DNA of 64,000 nt, from contig PAJO01000062.1 in assembly GCA_002706085.1 (NCBI GenBank), positions 1 through 64,000 on the forward strand, in the 5' to 3' direction. This DNA comes from Alcanivoracaceae bacterium (GTDB taxonomy: Bacteria; Pseudomonadota; Gammaproteobacteria; Pseudomonadales; Alcanivoracaceae). The notes under the pieces were generated by a model. The model did not search any database. It was not told where the DNA came from and saw only the letters and a list, made by a program, of their open reading frames with translations. The first letter of the stretch is position 1. Each line of letters begins with the position of its first letter. Of the stretch, positions 1 to 9,606 are shown in pieces. Made by a program: the position numbers and the translations under genes.

Positions 1-85
1 CAAACCCAAACCCAAACCCAAACCCAAACCCAAACCCAAACCCAAACCCAAACCCAAACCCAAACCCAAACCCAAACCCAAACCC
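1..85. repeat. (AAACCC)n hexamer microsatellite
   Basis: About 14 uninterrupted copies of the hexamer AAACCC run from the first base and stop sharply at position 86. The tract touches the window edge, so its full length is unknown. It resembles eukaryotic telomere repeats, but the adjoining genes are clearly bacterial. It could be a true intergenic microsatellite or a sequence at a contig end. The rest of 86-292 holds only a terminator. Confidence 0.95.
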
Positions 86-199
86 TAAAATCACATCCCG
101 CTAGATGCCCCCGTGAATCACAGGTTCATGACATCAATAAAAACACTTACAACGAACAAAACGAGGGCTGCCGATACCCGCTTTCCTTCCCCGCATGCC

Positions 200-232
200 A
201 AAAAAACCGCACTCATGCTTGAGCGCGGTTTC
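200..232 (-). terminator. Rho-independent terminator after the PhaC-like gene
   Basis: Read leftward, an 11-bp stem (AACCGCGCTCA with TGAGTGCGGTT, one G-U pair) closes a four-base loop and is followed by a T run. It lies about 60 bp beyond the stop codon of the leftward hydrolase gene. The + strand also shows a short T run after the stem, so it may work in both directions. Confidence 0.8.
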
Positions 233-292
233 TGTTTTTCGGGCTGCTCCAGACGGAAATTCGCGTTGCAGCGTGAGACTTGCCGCTTGCAG

Positions 293-1426
293 CTAGTCCC
301 TCTCTATCAGCCACTCCGCAATCCTGCCCCAGCTTTGCGTCTGCGCTGCGCTGCTGCCCAGAATGCCCATGTGGCCGCCATCGATGGTCAGGTAGGTCTT
401 GTCCTTGCTGCGCACCAGTGTATCCATGGCCAGACTGCAGTCACGGGTCACAATGGGGTCGGCACCGCCAGTAATGTTGAGAATATTGGCGGTGACGCGG
501 CTCAGGTTGCCTTCGCTGCTGGCCATGGGCAGTTGCCCGTGGGCGACCACGTTGTCGGTCCACAGATAGCGAACGATGTCCTGAATGACGCCGCCGGGGT
601 AGGCCACCATGTCATCGAGAAAGGCGCCATTGGTGGCATGGGCCGCCACGAATTCGCGGTCGTGGAGGTTCCTCACCAGATTCATGTAACCCTGCAGGCT
701 ACCCACCGGGTTGGTGAGTTTAAAGGCCAGACTGTTCATCCAGCCAGGGGAGCGTAGCAGGCGTGCCGGTACGTCGTGGATGCGCAGGCCGGTGTTGCTG
801 CGAATCCACTTTGCCTGGCGGCTCAGTCGCCGGTACTGGGCGCCCAGTGCACCATTGCGATGGTAGTCGCAGGGGGTGCCGACCAGCACCAGATTACGGA
901 TATCCGGATCATTGCCCAGAGCGGTGTAGCAAAGGCTGAACAGCCCGCCGAAACTCCAGCCATGCAGGCTGAGTTGCTGTTGCCCGCTGTGCTGACGTAC
1001 CTGTACCAACATCTTGGGCAGGTAGTCGGCAAAGTAGCTGCTCAGGCTCAGGTGGTTGTGATATTTACCCGGGCGCCCCCAGTCCACCATGTACAACTCA
1101 AAACCGCGGGCGCGCAGGTAGCGCACCAGGCTGCGTTGCGGGAACAGATCATAGATCAGCATGTTCACCGCCAGCGGCGCGACCAACACCAGCGGGGTGC
1201 GCTGGGTGTGTTCGCTGACGGGCATCACCGTTCCGTCACTGAGAGGAATGGCTTTTTCCTGCAGTGGCGGGGAGTAGCGCAGCTTGACCAGACCATCGTC
1301 GAACAAGGTGTCGTAAGGGGTCTGTTCTGCCTGGCTCAGGCGCTCTGCGTCGAACAGGCGCGCACGGCCATTGTCCAGGCGGTGAAGCCATGGGCGGGCT
1401 TTCTGCTGCAGGGTGTCAGTGAGCAT
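293..1426 (-). CDS. PhaC-like alpha/beta-fold hydrolase
   Basis: A predicted cytoplasmic alpha/beta hydrolase of 377 residues that resembles class III polyhydroxyalkanoate synthases and related hydrolases. The segment LVLVAPLAVNMLIYDLFP, the later VDWG motif and the nucleophile elbow HGWSFGG are visible. The elbow carries serine, whereas true PHA synthases carry cysteine (G-x-C-x-G), so lipase or esterase activity is as likely as polymer synthesis. A candidate acid and histidine are in GADPIV and DGGHMG near the C-terminus. I chose the ATG at 1426; a GTG 20 codons upstream (1486) is also open, and neither has a clear ribosome-binding site. It is last in a leftward group after psd and is followed by a strong terminator. 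Confidence 0.8.
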   Translation of the reverse strand: MLTDTLQQKARPWLHRLDNGRARLFDAERLSQAEQTPYDTLFDDGLVKLRYSPPLQEKAIPLSDGTVMPVSEHTQRTPLVLVAPLAVNMLIYDLFPQRSLVRYLRARGFELYMVDWGRPGKYHNHLSLSSYFADYLPKMLVQVRQHSGQQQLSLHGWSFGGLFSLCYTALGNDPDIRNLVLVGTPCDYHRNGALGAQYRRLSRQAKWIRSNTGLRIHDVPARLLRSPGWMNSLAFKLTNPVGSLQGYMNLVRNLHDREFVAAHATNGAFLDDMVAYPGGVIQDIVRYLWTDNVVAHGQLPMASSEGNLSRVTANILNITGGADPIVTRDCSLAMDTLVRSKDKTYLTIDGGHMGILGSSAAQTQSWGRIAEWLIERD

Positions 1427-1561
1427 GCAATGCACCGGCGTTGTGATTCGGGCCGGCCATTGTAGGGAAGAACGCGGCGGGTGCACTTGCCGTGCGGCCC
1501 GCCGCTGACGTCCTTGCGGTTACCCCATTCATCACGGTCATTGACGGGTAACCTGAGGGAA

Positions 1562-2425
1562 TCAGGGGTGGTAGTGGCCCAGCGCGCCTTTCACTCTGAC
1601 CACGCTGCCGGCTTTTAGCTCGGGTTCAAAACCGGCCTTGCCTTCCGGGAACAGCAGTACCACGGTGGAGCCCAGCAGGAAGCGGCCCAGCTCGTCGCCC
1701 TTTTGCAGGGTAACTGGGGCGGTGCGCAGGTAGTCGGTGGTCACCACCTGTTTGGGGAGCGGGGTGACCTGGCCGGAGAACACGGTCTCGATACCTGCGA
1801 CGATCATGGCGCCCACCAGAATCACCGCCATCGGGCCATTGTCGGTATCGAAGATACACACCAGACGCTCGTTGCGGGCAAACAGGTTAGGCACCCCGTT
1901 GGCGGTAGCCTCGTTCACGGAGAACAGGTCGCCGGGCACATAGCGTGTTTCGCGCAGGGTGCCAGTGAAAGGCATGTGTACGCGATGGTAGTCCCGCGGG
2001 GACAAGTAAATGGTGGCGAACTGGCCGTTGGTGAATTCGCTGGCCAGGGCGCTGTCGCCACCGACCAGGTCATACAGGGAGTAGTCATGCCCCTTGGCCT
2101 GAAACACCTGATTGGCTCGGATGGCGCCCAGCTGGCTGACGGCGCCGTCGGCCGGACAGGCAATGGCGTTGGTAGCGTCCGCTTCCAGGGGCCGGGCGTC
2201 CGGTTTCAGGGCGCGGGTGAAGAAGGCATTAAAGCTGGGGAACTGGTCCGCATCCTGAATCTCGGCCTCAGACAGGTCGATGCCGAACTTCTTTATGAAA
2301 ACGTTGATGAAGGTGGTCTTGATCCACGGCACTTCGCTACGGGCAAGAAAGCCCACCAGCCGGGAGAGGCCGTGTTGGGGCACCAGATACTGCAGAATCA
2401 CAAAAAGCTTGTCGCGTAGGCTCAA
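1562..2425 (-). CDS. psd: Phosphatidylserine decarboxylase proenzyme
   Basis: Converts phosphatidylserine to phosphatidylethanolamine at the inner membrane. The 287-residue length fits the bacterial family. The LGST motif (in [14 protein letters not shown]) near the C-terminus is the self-cleavage site whose serine becomes the pyruvoyl cofactor, and YHRVHMP is the conserved His motif in the middle. It lies 28 bp downstream of the rhodanese gene and in the same leftward group as rsgA, matching the rsgA-psd neighbourhood of E. coli. Family assignment is secure. Confidence 0.97.
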   Translation of the reverse strand: MSLRDKLFVILQYLVPQHGLSRLVGFLARSEVPWIKTTFINVFIKKFGIDLSEAEIQDADQFPSFNAFFTRALKPDARPLEADATNAIACPADGAVSQLGAIRANQVFQAKGHDYSLYDLVGGDSALASEFTNGQFATIYLSPRDYHRVHMPFTGTLRETRYVPGDLFSVNEATANGVPNLFARNERLVCIFDTDNGPMAVILVGAMIVAGIETVFSGQVTPLPKQVVTTDYLRTAPVTLQKGDELGRFLLGSTVVLLFPEGKAGFEPELKAGSVVRVKGALGHYHP

Positions 2426-2453
2426 GGGAACATCCTTAGAGTAATCAAACAGG

Positions 2454-3269
2454 TTAGTCGGGTTTGGCCACCGGGGTGTCCGGGTGGTTGCCCCATTCCG
2501 CCCAGGAACCGGCGTAACCCCGCAGGCGCGGGTAACCGAGAATCTTGCCCACCAACCAGGAGAAACTGGAGCGGTGGTGGGTCTGACAGTGACAGATCAC
2601 TTCCTTGTCGGGGGTGATGCCGCGGGCTTCCAGTTCGGCACGGATGTCATCCAGCGGTCGCAGGCGCAGGTTGTTGCTGCGGTCCATGGCGTCGGTCCAT
2701 TCGTAGTGAATGGCGCCGGGAATGTGGCCTGCTTTCTGGGCAAAGGCGCGTACCCCTGCGTATTCCTCTTCCGAGCGTGAGTCCCACAGGGCCAGTGAGG
2801 GCGAGGTGTGATGCTCGAGCAGGTAGTCCAGGTGCACTTCCGTGAGCGGGTCGTGTTCACCCACTTCATAATCGCTGGCCACCGGCTCGGGAGAGTCGCT
2901 GCTGGTGGGGTGTCCCTCCGCCAGCCACGCATGGATGCCCCCGTTGAGGTAGCTGTAGTGCTTGTGGCCAATGGCGTCCAGCGTCCACAACAGGCGGCCG
3001 GCCCAGCCGCCGCCTTCGTCGTCGTAGGCCACCACATGGGTATCCGGTGTCAGCCCCAGACTGGAAAACAGGTCACTGAGGGTATCGTCATCCGGGATCA
3101 TTCCCGGCGCCGGCTGCGCGCCGCTCTGCAGGCGTTTGAAATCCAGATGGATAGCCCCCGGCACATGGGCCTGTACATAAATCGCAGGCTTGCTCAGGTC
3201 GATGATCAGCAGCTTGTCATCATCAAGATGCTGGGCGAGTTCGGCGGGTTCTAGCAGCAGAGGCAACAT
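2454..3269 (-). CDS. Two-domain rhodanese-family sulfurtransferase
   Basis: A 271-residue protein with two tandem rhodanese domains, as in thiosulfate and 3-mercaptopyruvate sulfurtransferases. The second domain carries the active-site loop [12 protein letters not shown], with the catalytic cysteine before QTHHRSS. The first domain (about residues 1-130) lacks an active cysteine, as usual in this family. I chose the ATG giving [11 protein letters not shown]. The reading frame stays open 25 codons further upstream, but that stretch is translated from a heptamer repeat (3277-3308) and is unlikely to be coding. It is probably co-transcribed with psd (28 bp gap). Donor specificity cannot be read from the sequence. 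Confidence 0.9.
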   Translation of the reverse strand: MLPLLLEPAELAQHLDDDKLLIIDLSKPAIYVQAHVPGAIHLDFKRLQSGAQPAPGMIPDDDTLSDLFSSLGLTPDTHVVAYDDEGGGWAGRLLWTLDAIGHKHYSYLNGGIHAWLAEGHPTSSDSPEPVASDYEVGEHDPLTEVHLDYLLEHHTSPSLALWDSRSEEEYAGVRAFAQKAGHIPGAIHYEWTDAMDRSNNLRLRPLDDIRAELEARGITPDKEVICHCQTHHRSSFSWLVGKILGYPRLRGYAGSWAEWGNHPDTPVAKPD

Positions 3270-3276
3270 AAAAAAT

Positions 3277-3412
3277 AGTTGATAGTGGACAGTTGAAAGT
3301 TGACAGCTAAAAGTCAGAAAAAGCAGCGTCTTGGAGCCGCCCATTATTCCTTATATAGCTACGTTCTGGTAGCCGGGTTTCGCTGTCAACTGTCCACTAT
3401 CAACTGTCAACT
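3277..3412. repeat. Inverted pair of 7-bp-period repeats (GTTGACA type)
   Basis: The left copy (3277-3308) reads as degenerate GTTGACA heptamers. The right copy (3382-3412) is its reverse complement with small differences. They flank about 73 bp of non-coding sequence between rsgA and the rhodanese gene. Transcribed, the pair could form a long hairpin. Similar pairs with other heptamers occur at 38430-38620, 46681-46824 and 49865-50026. Confidence 0.85.
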
Positions 3413-4459
3413 TGAGTACCGGTCGCGCCCCTCTTCGTCCAGGGTGTCGGCGATCTGGAAGAAGTTGGCCAGTCGTTCCTCGCTGATGGCGCCGCTGTCG
3501 GCGGCATCGAGGAAGGCGCAACCGGGTTCGTTGCGGTGTGAGCAGTTGCGGAACTTGCAGTAACCGGCCAGTTCGGACAGTTCGCGGTAACCGTGCAACA
3601 GCTCTTCTTCGCTGATGTGCCACAGGCCAAATTCGCGGATGCCGGGGGAATCGATCAGTTCACCGCCGGTGGGCAGGTGAAACAGGCGGGCGGTGACGGT
3701 GGTGTGCTGGCCCAACCCGGAGTTGGCTGACAGATCGCCCACATCCAGTTCAGCATCGGGCAGCACGGCATTCACCAGGGATGACTTGCCGACCCCGGAT
3801 TGGCCCACGAACACACAGGTTTTGCCCTTCAGTGCCTCGTGCAGTGGAGTCAGGCCTGCCGGGTCATGAGCGCTCAGTTCCAGCACCGGGTAGCCGAGCC
3901 GTTCATACATGGCTTTCATGTCATCGATGAACGGGCGCAGCTCTTCGTCGATAAGGTCGGCCTTGTTGAGCACCAGCGTGGCAGGAATGCCAGACAGTTC
4001 CGCGGCGACCAGATAGCGGTCCAGCAGGGTGCTGGAGGGGGTGGGCAGGGGAGCGAAGACCACCAGCATCTGGTCCACATTGGCGGCAACCGGTTTCAGG
4101 TTGCCGTAGGGGTCCGGGCGCTTGAGGACGTTGTCGCGAGGGTCGATCGCCACCACGACGCCAAGCCCGTCGCTCTGGGGGGATTGCCAGATCACCCGGT
4201 CACCCACGACCAGCTGTTCCAGCGTGGCGCGAAAATGGCAGCGACGAAGCTGTTTGCCTTTGCCGTTCGGGCCATCAGGGCTTTCAACCAGCACCTGCTG
4301 ACCAAAATGGGCGGTAATGATGCCGGTCTGTTCATCCCCCAGATCGTCGGCCACCAGGTCTTCCAGCTGCTCACTGCGACGCTGGGCGCGTTCGCGCTTT
4401 TCTGCCTGGATCTTTTCGATGCGCCAGCGCTGGCGGCGATTGAGTTTGCGTTTGGCCAC
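3407..4459 (-). CDS. rsgA: Small ribosomal subunit biogenesis GTPase RsgA
   Basis: Circularly permuted GTPase that assists late maturation of the 30S subunit. The permuted order is visible: NKADL (G4, about residue 161), then GQSGVGKSS (G1 P-loop, about residue 219), then DSPGIREFGL (G3). An OB-fold precedes the GTPase, and a C-terminal zinc knuckle carries CKFRNCSHRNEPGC. The 350-residue length is typical, with a basic N-terminus (MAKRKLNRRQRWRIEK). It is divergent from orn across 82 bp, as in E. coli. The last codons run into the right copy of the heptamer repeat, so the repeat forms the extreme C-terminus. Confidence 0.97.
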   Translation of the reverse strand: MAKRKLNRRQRWRIEKIQAEKRERAQRRSEQLEDLVADDLGDEQTGIITAHFGQQVLVESPDGPNGKGKQLRRCHFRATLEQLVVGDRVIWQSPQSDGLGVVVAIDPRDNVLKRPDPYGNLKPVAANVDQMLVVFAPLPTPSSTLLDRYLVAAELSGIPATLVLNKADLIDEELRPFIDDMKAMYERLGYPVLELSAHDPAGLTPLHEALKGKTCVFVGQSGVGKSSLVNAVLPDAELDVGDLSANSGLGQHTTVTARLFHLPTGGELIDSPGIREFGLWHISEEELLHGYRELSELAGYCKFRNCSHRNEPGCAFLDAADSGAISEERLANFFQIADTLDEEGRDRYSS

Positions 4460-4541
4460 GGTGGTGTCGGGTTCTTCCTGCTTTGCGATGGGGGCATGCT
4501 ACCATGCCCCCTGAATACCGCGTAGCGAGAGATAGCCACCC

Positions 4542-5087
4542 ATGACCGACAAGCGCAATAACCTGATCTGGATTGATCTGGAAATGACCGGACTGAGCCC
4601 GGAAAACGACCGCATCATCGAGATCGCCACTATCGTTACCGATGCCCAGCTCAACGTGCTGGCAGAAGGGCCGGTGCTGGCGGTGCACCAGAGCGATGCG
4701 TTGCTCGATGGCATGGATGAGTGGAATACCACACACCACAACAACTCCGGGCTGGTGGCCCGGGTGAAGGAAAGTCGCATCAGTGAAATGCAGGCCCAGG
4801 CGCAGACGATCGATTTCCTGAAAGAGTACGTGGAAGCGGGCATGTCGCCCATGTGCGGTAACAGCATCTGTCAGGATCGCCGTTTTCTGGCCAACTACAT
4901 GCCGGAGCTGGAGGCCTTCTTCCATTACCGCAATCTGGACGTGTCCACCCTCAAAGAGCTGGCGCGACGCTGGAAGCCCGAGATCCTGGAAGGGCTGAAG
5001 AAAGAAAACAAACATCTGGCGCTGGATGACATCCGCGAATCCATCACCGAGCTGCAGTATTACCGCGAGCATTTTATTGACGCCTGA
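4542..5087 (+). CDS. orn: Oligoribonuclease
   Basis: 3'-5' exoribonuclease that degrades RNA of a few nucleotides, and in many gammaproteobacteria the pGpG product of cyclic-di-GMP turnover. The DEDD-type signature begins at [11 protein letters not shown] (residues 8-18), with a later [11 protein letters not shown] motif. Its 181 residues match E. coli Orn. It is divergent from rsgA and convergent with queG. Confidence 0.98.
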   Translation: MTDKRNNLIWIDLEMTGLSPENDRIIEIATIVTDAQLNVLAEGPVLAVHQSDALLDGMDEWNTTHHNNSGLVARVKESRISEMQAQAQTIDFLKEYVEAGMSPMCGNSICQDRRFLANYMPELEAFFHYRNLDVSTLKELARRWKPEILEGLKKENKHLALDDIRESITELQYYREHFIDA

Positions 5088-5137
5088 TGGCAACGCATCA
5101 GGCAACACGCAAACCCCTCGCCGTAGGGTCGTCGCCT

Positions 5138-6193
5138 CTACGGCTTAGGCGTTCGGTGCTGTTCCAGCGCCCACTGCACATGTTCCTGTACCGTCTCGTC
5201 TGGGTAATCCAGGCGTTCTTTCAACGCCAGGATAATGTCCGGCGAGGTGGGGGCATTGCCCAGCGCTACCGCAATATTCCTTAGCCACTTTGCATAGCCT
5301 GCCCGGCGGATGGCCGAGCCGGCGGTGCGTTCGAGAAAGTCGGCTTCGTTCCAGCGGAATAATGTCACCAGGTCACTGTCGCCCAGTCCGTGGCGGGGGT
5401 GAAAGTCGGTTTCGCCGGTGTGCCGGGCAAAACGGTTCCACGGGCACATCAACTGACAGTCGTCGCAGCCGAAGATGCGGTTGCCGATACCCCGTCGCAG
5501 GTCCTCGGGGATGCTGCCGTCGTGCTCAATAGTCAGGTAGGAAATGCAGCGGCGGGCATCCAGCTGGTAGGGCGCGACGATGGCGTCGGTGGGGCACACG
5601 GTGATGCAGGCCTTGCACTTGCCGCAATGGTCTTCACCGGGTTGGTCTACGGGCAGGGGGATGTCGGTGTAGATTTCACCGAGGAAAAACCAGCTGCCGG
5701 CCTCACGGTTGAGCACCAGGGTGTGTTTGCCCTGCCAGCCCAGCCCGGCTTTGGCCGCCAACGGCTTTTCCATCACCGGGGCGCTGTCCACAAAGGCGCG
5801 GGCAAGTTCACTGTCGCCCACTTCCGCCCGGATTCGGGCGGCCAGTGTGGCAAGCCGTTTGCGGATCAGTTTGTGGTAATCCCGGCCCAGCGCATAGCGA
5901 GAGACGTAGGCCTTGTTTTTTTCGCCCAGCATTTTCACCGGTTGCGTATCGGGTGGCAGGTAATCCATGCGCGCAGAGATGACTCGCAGGGTGCCGGGCT
6001 CCAGCGCTTCAGGGCGAAAACGTTTGTCGCCGTGGGCGCTCATCCACTGCATTTGCCCTTGATAGCCTTTGGCCAACCAGGTTTTCAGGTCCGCTTCAGC
6101 GGCGGACAGATCCGTATCGGCAATGCCGATCTGCTGGAAGCCCAGTTCGCGGCCCCATTGCTGGATGTTTTCCTTTAGCTGCTGAAAATCCAT
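5138..6193 (-). CDS. queG: Epoxyqueuosine reductase
   Basis: Catalyses the last step of queuosine synthesis on tRNA, reducing epoxyqueuosine with cobalamin and two 4Fe-4S clusters. Cluster-binding cysteines are visible in CGKCKACITVCP, about residue 185 on, and in FGCDDCQLMCPWN. I chose the ATG giving MDFQQLKENI (351 residues). A 21-codon upstream extension is open but would overlap the -10 box of the divergent nnr promoter. It lies between orn and nnr, as in E. coli. Confidence 0.95.
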   Translation of the reverse strand: MDFQQLKENIQQWGRELGFQQIGIADTDLSAAEADLKTWLAKGYQGQMQWMSAHGDKRFRPEALEPGTLRVISARMDYLPPDTQPVKMLGEKNKAYVSRYALGRDYHKLIRKRLATLAARIRAEVGDSELARAFVDSAPVMEKPLAAKAGLGWQGKHTLVLNREAGSWFFLGEIYTDIPLPVDQPGEDHCGKCKACITVCPTDAIVAPYQLDARRCISYLTIEHDGSIPEDLRRGIGNRIFGCDDCQLMCPWNRFARHTGETDFHPRHGLGDSDLVTLFRWNEADFLERTAGSAIRRAGYAKWLRNIAVALGNAPTSPDIILALKERLDYPDETVQEHVQWALEQHRTPKP

Positions 6194-6221
6194 GGGTTTC
6201 TGAACGGCCGGTTCCCGTGGG

Positions 6222-6227
6222 TATAAT
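6222..6227 (+). promoter_or_regulatory. Candidate -10 box for the nnr operon
   Basis: A perfect TATAAT occurs 50 bp upstream of the nnr start, in the divergent queG/nnr gap. No good -35 hexamer stands at the usual 16-18 bp spacing. Confidence 0.5.
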
Positions 6228-6276
6228 GAGGGATATTGCGGTACGCAACGGCGCACAACAAAGGACCAAGGGTACC

Positions 6277-7788
6277 ATGACCATACTGCCCACAGTGCTA
6301 TTTACTGCTGAACAGACCCGCGAACTGGATCGCCTTGCCATTGCGGCTGGCACACCCGGTGCCGAGCTGATGCAGCGGGCCGGGCAAGCGGCCTTCGATG
6401 CCCTGTGTGAGCGTTGGCCCGAAGCGCGTCGTATCGCCTTACTGTGTGGCGGCGGCAACAACGGCGGCGATGGCTATGTGGTCGCGGCGTTGGCTCACCG
6501 GGCCGGATTGCAACCCGAGATTTTTTATACCCGCGCGCCGGATACGCTCAGCGGGGATGCGCTGACCATGGCGCAGCGTTGCCAGGCGTTGGCGATCCCG
6601 CAGCAACCACTCCGCGAGGACGCCTTGCCTGTGGAGGCGGATGTGCTGGTGGACGGTCTGCTGGGCACCGGATTGTCGGGCGCCCTGCGTGATGACATGA
6701 GCGCATTGCTGGCCGGGCTGGATGCCCTGCCGGTGCCCCGTTTGGCGCTGGATATTCCCTCCGGGCTCAATGCCGACACCGGCATGCCGTTGGGCGCGGT
6801 ACTGCGGGCGGATCTTACCTGTACCTTTATCGGCATGAAGCGCGGACTGTTAACCGGTCAGGGGCCGGTGTTCGCTGGCGAGTTGCTGTTTTTTGATCTG
6901 CAGGTCCCGCGCTCGGTGTATCAGCAGGTCTCGCCGGATTGTCGTGTCCCGGTGCCGGAGGAGCTGCCCGCAGCCTTGCCCAGGCGAGCCGCGGATGCCC
7001 ACAAGGGATGCTATGGCCATGTGCTGGTGGTTGGGGGCGATCATGGCTTTCCCGGTGCAGCGATCATGACGGCCCAGGCGGCGGCCCGCTGCGGGGCGGG
7101 CAAGGTCAGTTTGCTGACGCGGCCGGAGCATGTGGCCATGGCGATTACCCGGCAACCGGAAATCATGGTGCGTGGTGCTGACGAGAGCGGCGCAGCGGAT
7201 GAACTGATCGAGTCGGCCACGGTCATCGCCGTTGGCCCCGGGTTGGGTACGGGGCCTTGGGGGCAGCAGTTGCTGGAGCGGGTGCTGGCCAGTGGCAAGC
7301 CGCTGGTGGTGGATGCCGATGCCCTTAACCTGTTGGCTGCGCATGCCGAGATCGGCGCCCACGACTGGGTGCTCACACCGCACCCCGGTGAGGCGGCACG
7401 GTTGCTGCAAGTGGGCAACCCGGAGATACAGTCTGACCGCTTTGCCACACTGGAAACCCTGAGTGCGCGTTATGGCGGCACGGTGCTGCTGAAAGGGCTG
7501 GGTACCTTGATTCAGGGGGAATCCGCCGGCCAGCGTTGTCGTGCCCTGATCGTGGACGGCAATCCGGGCATGGCTAGCGGGGGCATGGGCGATGTGCTGA
7601 CCGGGGTGATCGCGGCGCTGCGGGCCCAGGGATTGAACGGTTATGATGCTGCCCGTCTCGGCGCCATGGCACATGCCCGGGCGGCAGACCGGTGTGCCCG
7701 GCAGGCCGGTGAGCGCGGCTTGCTCGCCACCGATCTGCTGGGTGCGCTGCGAGAACAACTGAACGAAGGAAGCCTGTATGCCCATTGA
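6277..7788 (+). CDS. nnr: Bifunctional NAD(P)HX epimerase/dehydratase
   Basis: Repairs hydrated NADH and NADPH. The N-terminal epimerase (YjeF-N) domain, about residues 1-215, contains LCGGGNNGGDGYVVA. The C-terminal ADP-dependent dehydratase (ribokinase-like) domain contains DGNPGMASGGMGDVLTGV. At 503 residues it is the normal fusion length. I chose the ATG giving MTILPTVLF; codons upstream of it read through the promoter region. The end overlaps tsaE by 11 bp, so the two are probably translationally coupled. Confidence 0.96.
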   Translation: MTILPTVLFTAEQTRELDRLAIAAGTPGAELMQRAGQAAFDALCERWPEARRIALLCGGGNNGGDGYVVAALAHRAGLQPEIFYTRAPDTLSGDALTMAQRCQALAIPQQPLREDALPVEADVLVDGLLGTGLSGALRDDMSALLAGLDALPVPRLALDIPSGLNADTGMPLGAVLRADLTCTFIGMKRGLLTGQGPVFAGELLFFDLQVPRSVYQQVSPDCRVPVPEELPAALPRRAADAHKGCYGHVLVVGGDHGFPGAAIMTAQAAARCGAGKVSLLTRPEHVAMAITRQPEIMVRGADESGAADELIESATVIAVGPGLGTGPWGQQLLERVLASGKPLVVDADALNLLAAHAEIGAHDWVLTPHPGEAARLLQVGNPEIQSDRFATLETLSARYGGTVLLKGLGTLIQGESAGQRCRALIVDGNPGMASGGMGDVLTGVIAALRAQGLNGYDAARLGAMAHARAADRCARQAGERGLLATDLLGALREQLNEGSLYAH

Positions 7789-8206
7789 ACACCAGACCCT
7801 CGCTGACGAAGCCGCCACCCTGGCGTTGGGGGCCAGCTTGGCTGCCCGACTGACCGGCGGTGGCTGTGTCTATCTGGAAGGCGATCTGGGGGCCGGGAAA
7901 ACCACGCTGGTTCGCGGTATCCTGCGTGCCATGGGGCATGAGGGGGCGGTAAAGAGCCCAACCTATACGATTGTGGAACCCTACGAGCTGGGTGACGTCC
8001 ATATCTATCACTTTGACCTGTATCGACTGGCAGATCCGGAAGAGCTGGAACTGATCGGGGTGCGGGATTATTTTGGCTCTGGTGACCTGTGTCTGCTGGA
8101 GTGGCCGGAGCGCGGGGCCGGAGTGGTGCCGCCGCCGGATTTGACCATTACACTGGCTGTGGATGGCCACGGAAGAAAGGCGACCCTGGACTGGGTCGGT
8201 GACTGA
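7778..8206 (+). CDS. tsaE: tRNA t6A biosynthesis ATPase TsaE
   Basis: P-loop ATPase that works with TsaB and TsaD to make threonylcarbamoyladenosine at position 37 of ANN-decoding tRNAs. The Walker A motif GDLGAGKTTLVRG sits near residue 38, followed by the conserved KSPTYTIVEPY segment. The 142 residues fit the family. It overlaps nnr and is 6 bp from the amidase gene, so it lies inside an operon. Confidence 0.97.
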   Translation: MPIEHQTLADEAATLALGASLAARLTGGGCVYLEGDLGAGKTTLVRGILRAMGHEGAVKSPTYTIVEPYELGDVHIYHFDLYRLADPEELELIGVRDYFGSGDLCLLEWPERGAGVVPPPDLTITLAVDGHGRKATLDWVGD

Positions 8207-8212
8207 ACGCCT

Positions 8213-9598
8213 ATGATAATGCGCAGTAACAATAACAAATGGCTTGTGACCGCCTTCACCCTGCTGGCTGCCATGCTATGGGCGCCCGTTGCCCTGGCCC
8301 AGGCGAGCATCGAATCCGTACGCCTGCACCGGGCACCGGACCACACCCGCATTGTGTTTGATCTGCCGTCGCCTGTGGATCACAAGCTCGACAAGCTCGC
8401 CAATCCTGACCGTATCGTGCTGGATCTGCAGGAAGCCAAATTGGACTTCGACATCCAGACGCTGGATTACGCCACCAGTCCCATCGCCAATATCCGGGTC
8501 GGCAAGCACAGCGACAAGACCCGTGTGGTATTCGATATGAAAGAGGGGGTGCGCACCCGCACCAACCTGCTCAAACCCATCGAGCCGCATGGCTGGCGTC
8601 TGGTGGTCGATCTGTTCGACAAGGAATTGAATGGCACCTCGTCAGGGGCCGCTGCCACGGCTGCCGCATCCACTCCTGCCCCGAAAAAGCCTGCTGCCCA
8701 ATCGGCACCCGCAGAGCAACGCCTGATGGTGGTGGCGATCGACCCCGGTCACGGGGGCGAGGATCCGGGTGCCCGTGGCCCCAGTGGGACCTGGGAAAAA
8801 ACCGTGGTGCTGCAGATCGCCAAGAAGCTGGAGAAGATGGTTAATGACCAGGCCGGCATGCGGGCGGTGATGGTGCGTGACGGTGACTACTATGTCCCAC
8901 TGGCGGAGCGTCGCAAGATCGCCCGGGAAACACACGGTGCGGACGTGTTCATTTCCATTCATGCGGATGCGTTTACCGATGCCCGCGCCCATGGGGCGTC
9001 GGTGTTTGCGCTTTCCAATCGTGGCGCGACCAGTGCCAAGGCCCGCTATCTGGCAAAGATTGCCAATGAATCCGACCGGGTTGCCGGGGTGTATGAAGAA
9101 GAGGAAGACGACAGTTCGTTGCTTAGCGTGCTGGCAGACCTGCAGATGAACGGATCCATGGCGGGCAGCCTTTATCTGGGCCGGCAGGTGCTGCAGGAAA
9201 TGGGCAAGGTCACCAAGCTGCATGGCGGGCGAGACAAGGTGGAGCAGGCGGGGTTTGCGGTACTGAAAGAGCCCGAGATGGTGTCCATTCTGGTAGAGAC
9301 CGGGTTTATCTCCAACCCCACCGAGGAGCGTAACCTGCGTTCGTCTGCGCACCAGACCAAGCTGGCGCGTTCCATCCTGCGTGGCATTGATGATTACTTT
9401 ACCTCGCACCCGCCGCCGAACAGCTGGTACGCCGCCCAGCGCCGTGGCAAAGGTGATGAGTACAAGATTCAGCCCGGTGATACACTGTCGGAAATCGCGC
9501 GCCAGTACAGCGTCAGTGAGCAGGCTATCCGTGCGGCCAACAATATCAGTGGTGACCGCATCATGGTCGGCCAGGTGCTGAAAATTCCCCGAACCTGA
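8213..9598 (+). CDS. N-acetylmuramoyl-L-alanine amidase (AMIN, Amidase_3, LysM)
   Basis: Periplasmic zinc amidase of the AmiB/AmiC type that cleaves stem peptides from septal murein during cell separation. In order: signal peptide (about residues 1-29, ending APVALA), AMIN domain (about 30-125), a Ala/Pro-rich linker, the Amidase_3 domain starting at [14 protein letters not shown] with ISIHADAF and the catalytic-glutamate segment [10 protein letters not shown], and a C-terminal LysM motif beginning [13 protein letters not shown]. Two ATGs lie at the start (8213 and 8219). The tsaE-amidase-mutL order matches amiB of E. coli; the LysM also fits AmiB. Confidence 0.94.
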   Translation: MIMRSNNNKWLVTAFTLLAAMLWAPVALAQASIESVRLHRAPDHTRIVFDLPSPVDHKLDKLANPDRIVLDLQEAKLDFDIQTLDYATSPIANIRVGKHSDKTRVVFDMKEGVRTRTNLLKPIEPHGWRLVVDLFDKELNGTSSGAAATAAASTPAPKKPAAQSAPAEQRLMVVAIDPGHGGEDPGARGPSGTWEKTVVLQIAKKLEKMVNDQAGMRAVMVRDGDYYVPLAERRKIARETHGADVFISIHADAFTDARAHGASVFALSNRGATSAKARYLAKIANESDRVAGVYEEEEDDSSLLSVLADLQMNGSMAGSLYLGRQVLQEMGKVTKLHGGRDKVEQAGFAVLKEPEMVSILVETGFISNPTEERNLRSSAHQTKLARSILRGIDDYFTSHPPPNSWYAAQRRGKGDEYKIQPGDTLSEIARQYSVSEQAIRAANNISGDRIMVGQVLKIPRT

Positions 9599-9606
9599 GG
9601 TCCGTT

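Noticed and set aside
1-85. Possible linear-chromosome telomere
   Set aside because: The flanking sequence is ordinary bacterial coding sequence, and bacterial telomeres do not use AAACCC repeats. A microsatellite or contig-end effect is more likely.
293-1426. Calling this gene phaC
   Set aside because: The catalytic Cys of PHA synthases is replaced by Ser, so the symbol would overstate the evidence.
5087-5284. A 65-codon rightward frame after orn
   Set aside because: It lies opposite the end of queG, has no ribosome-binding site and no recognisable features; it is a shadow of queG.
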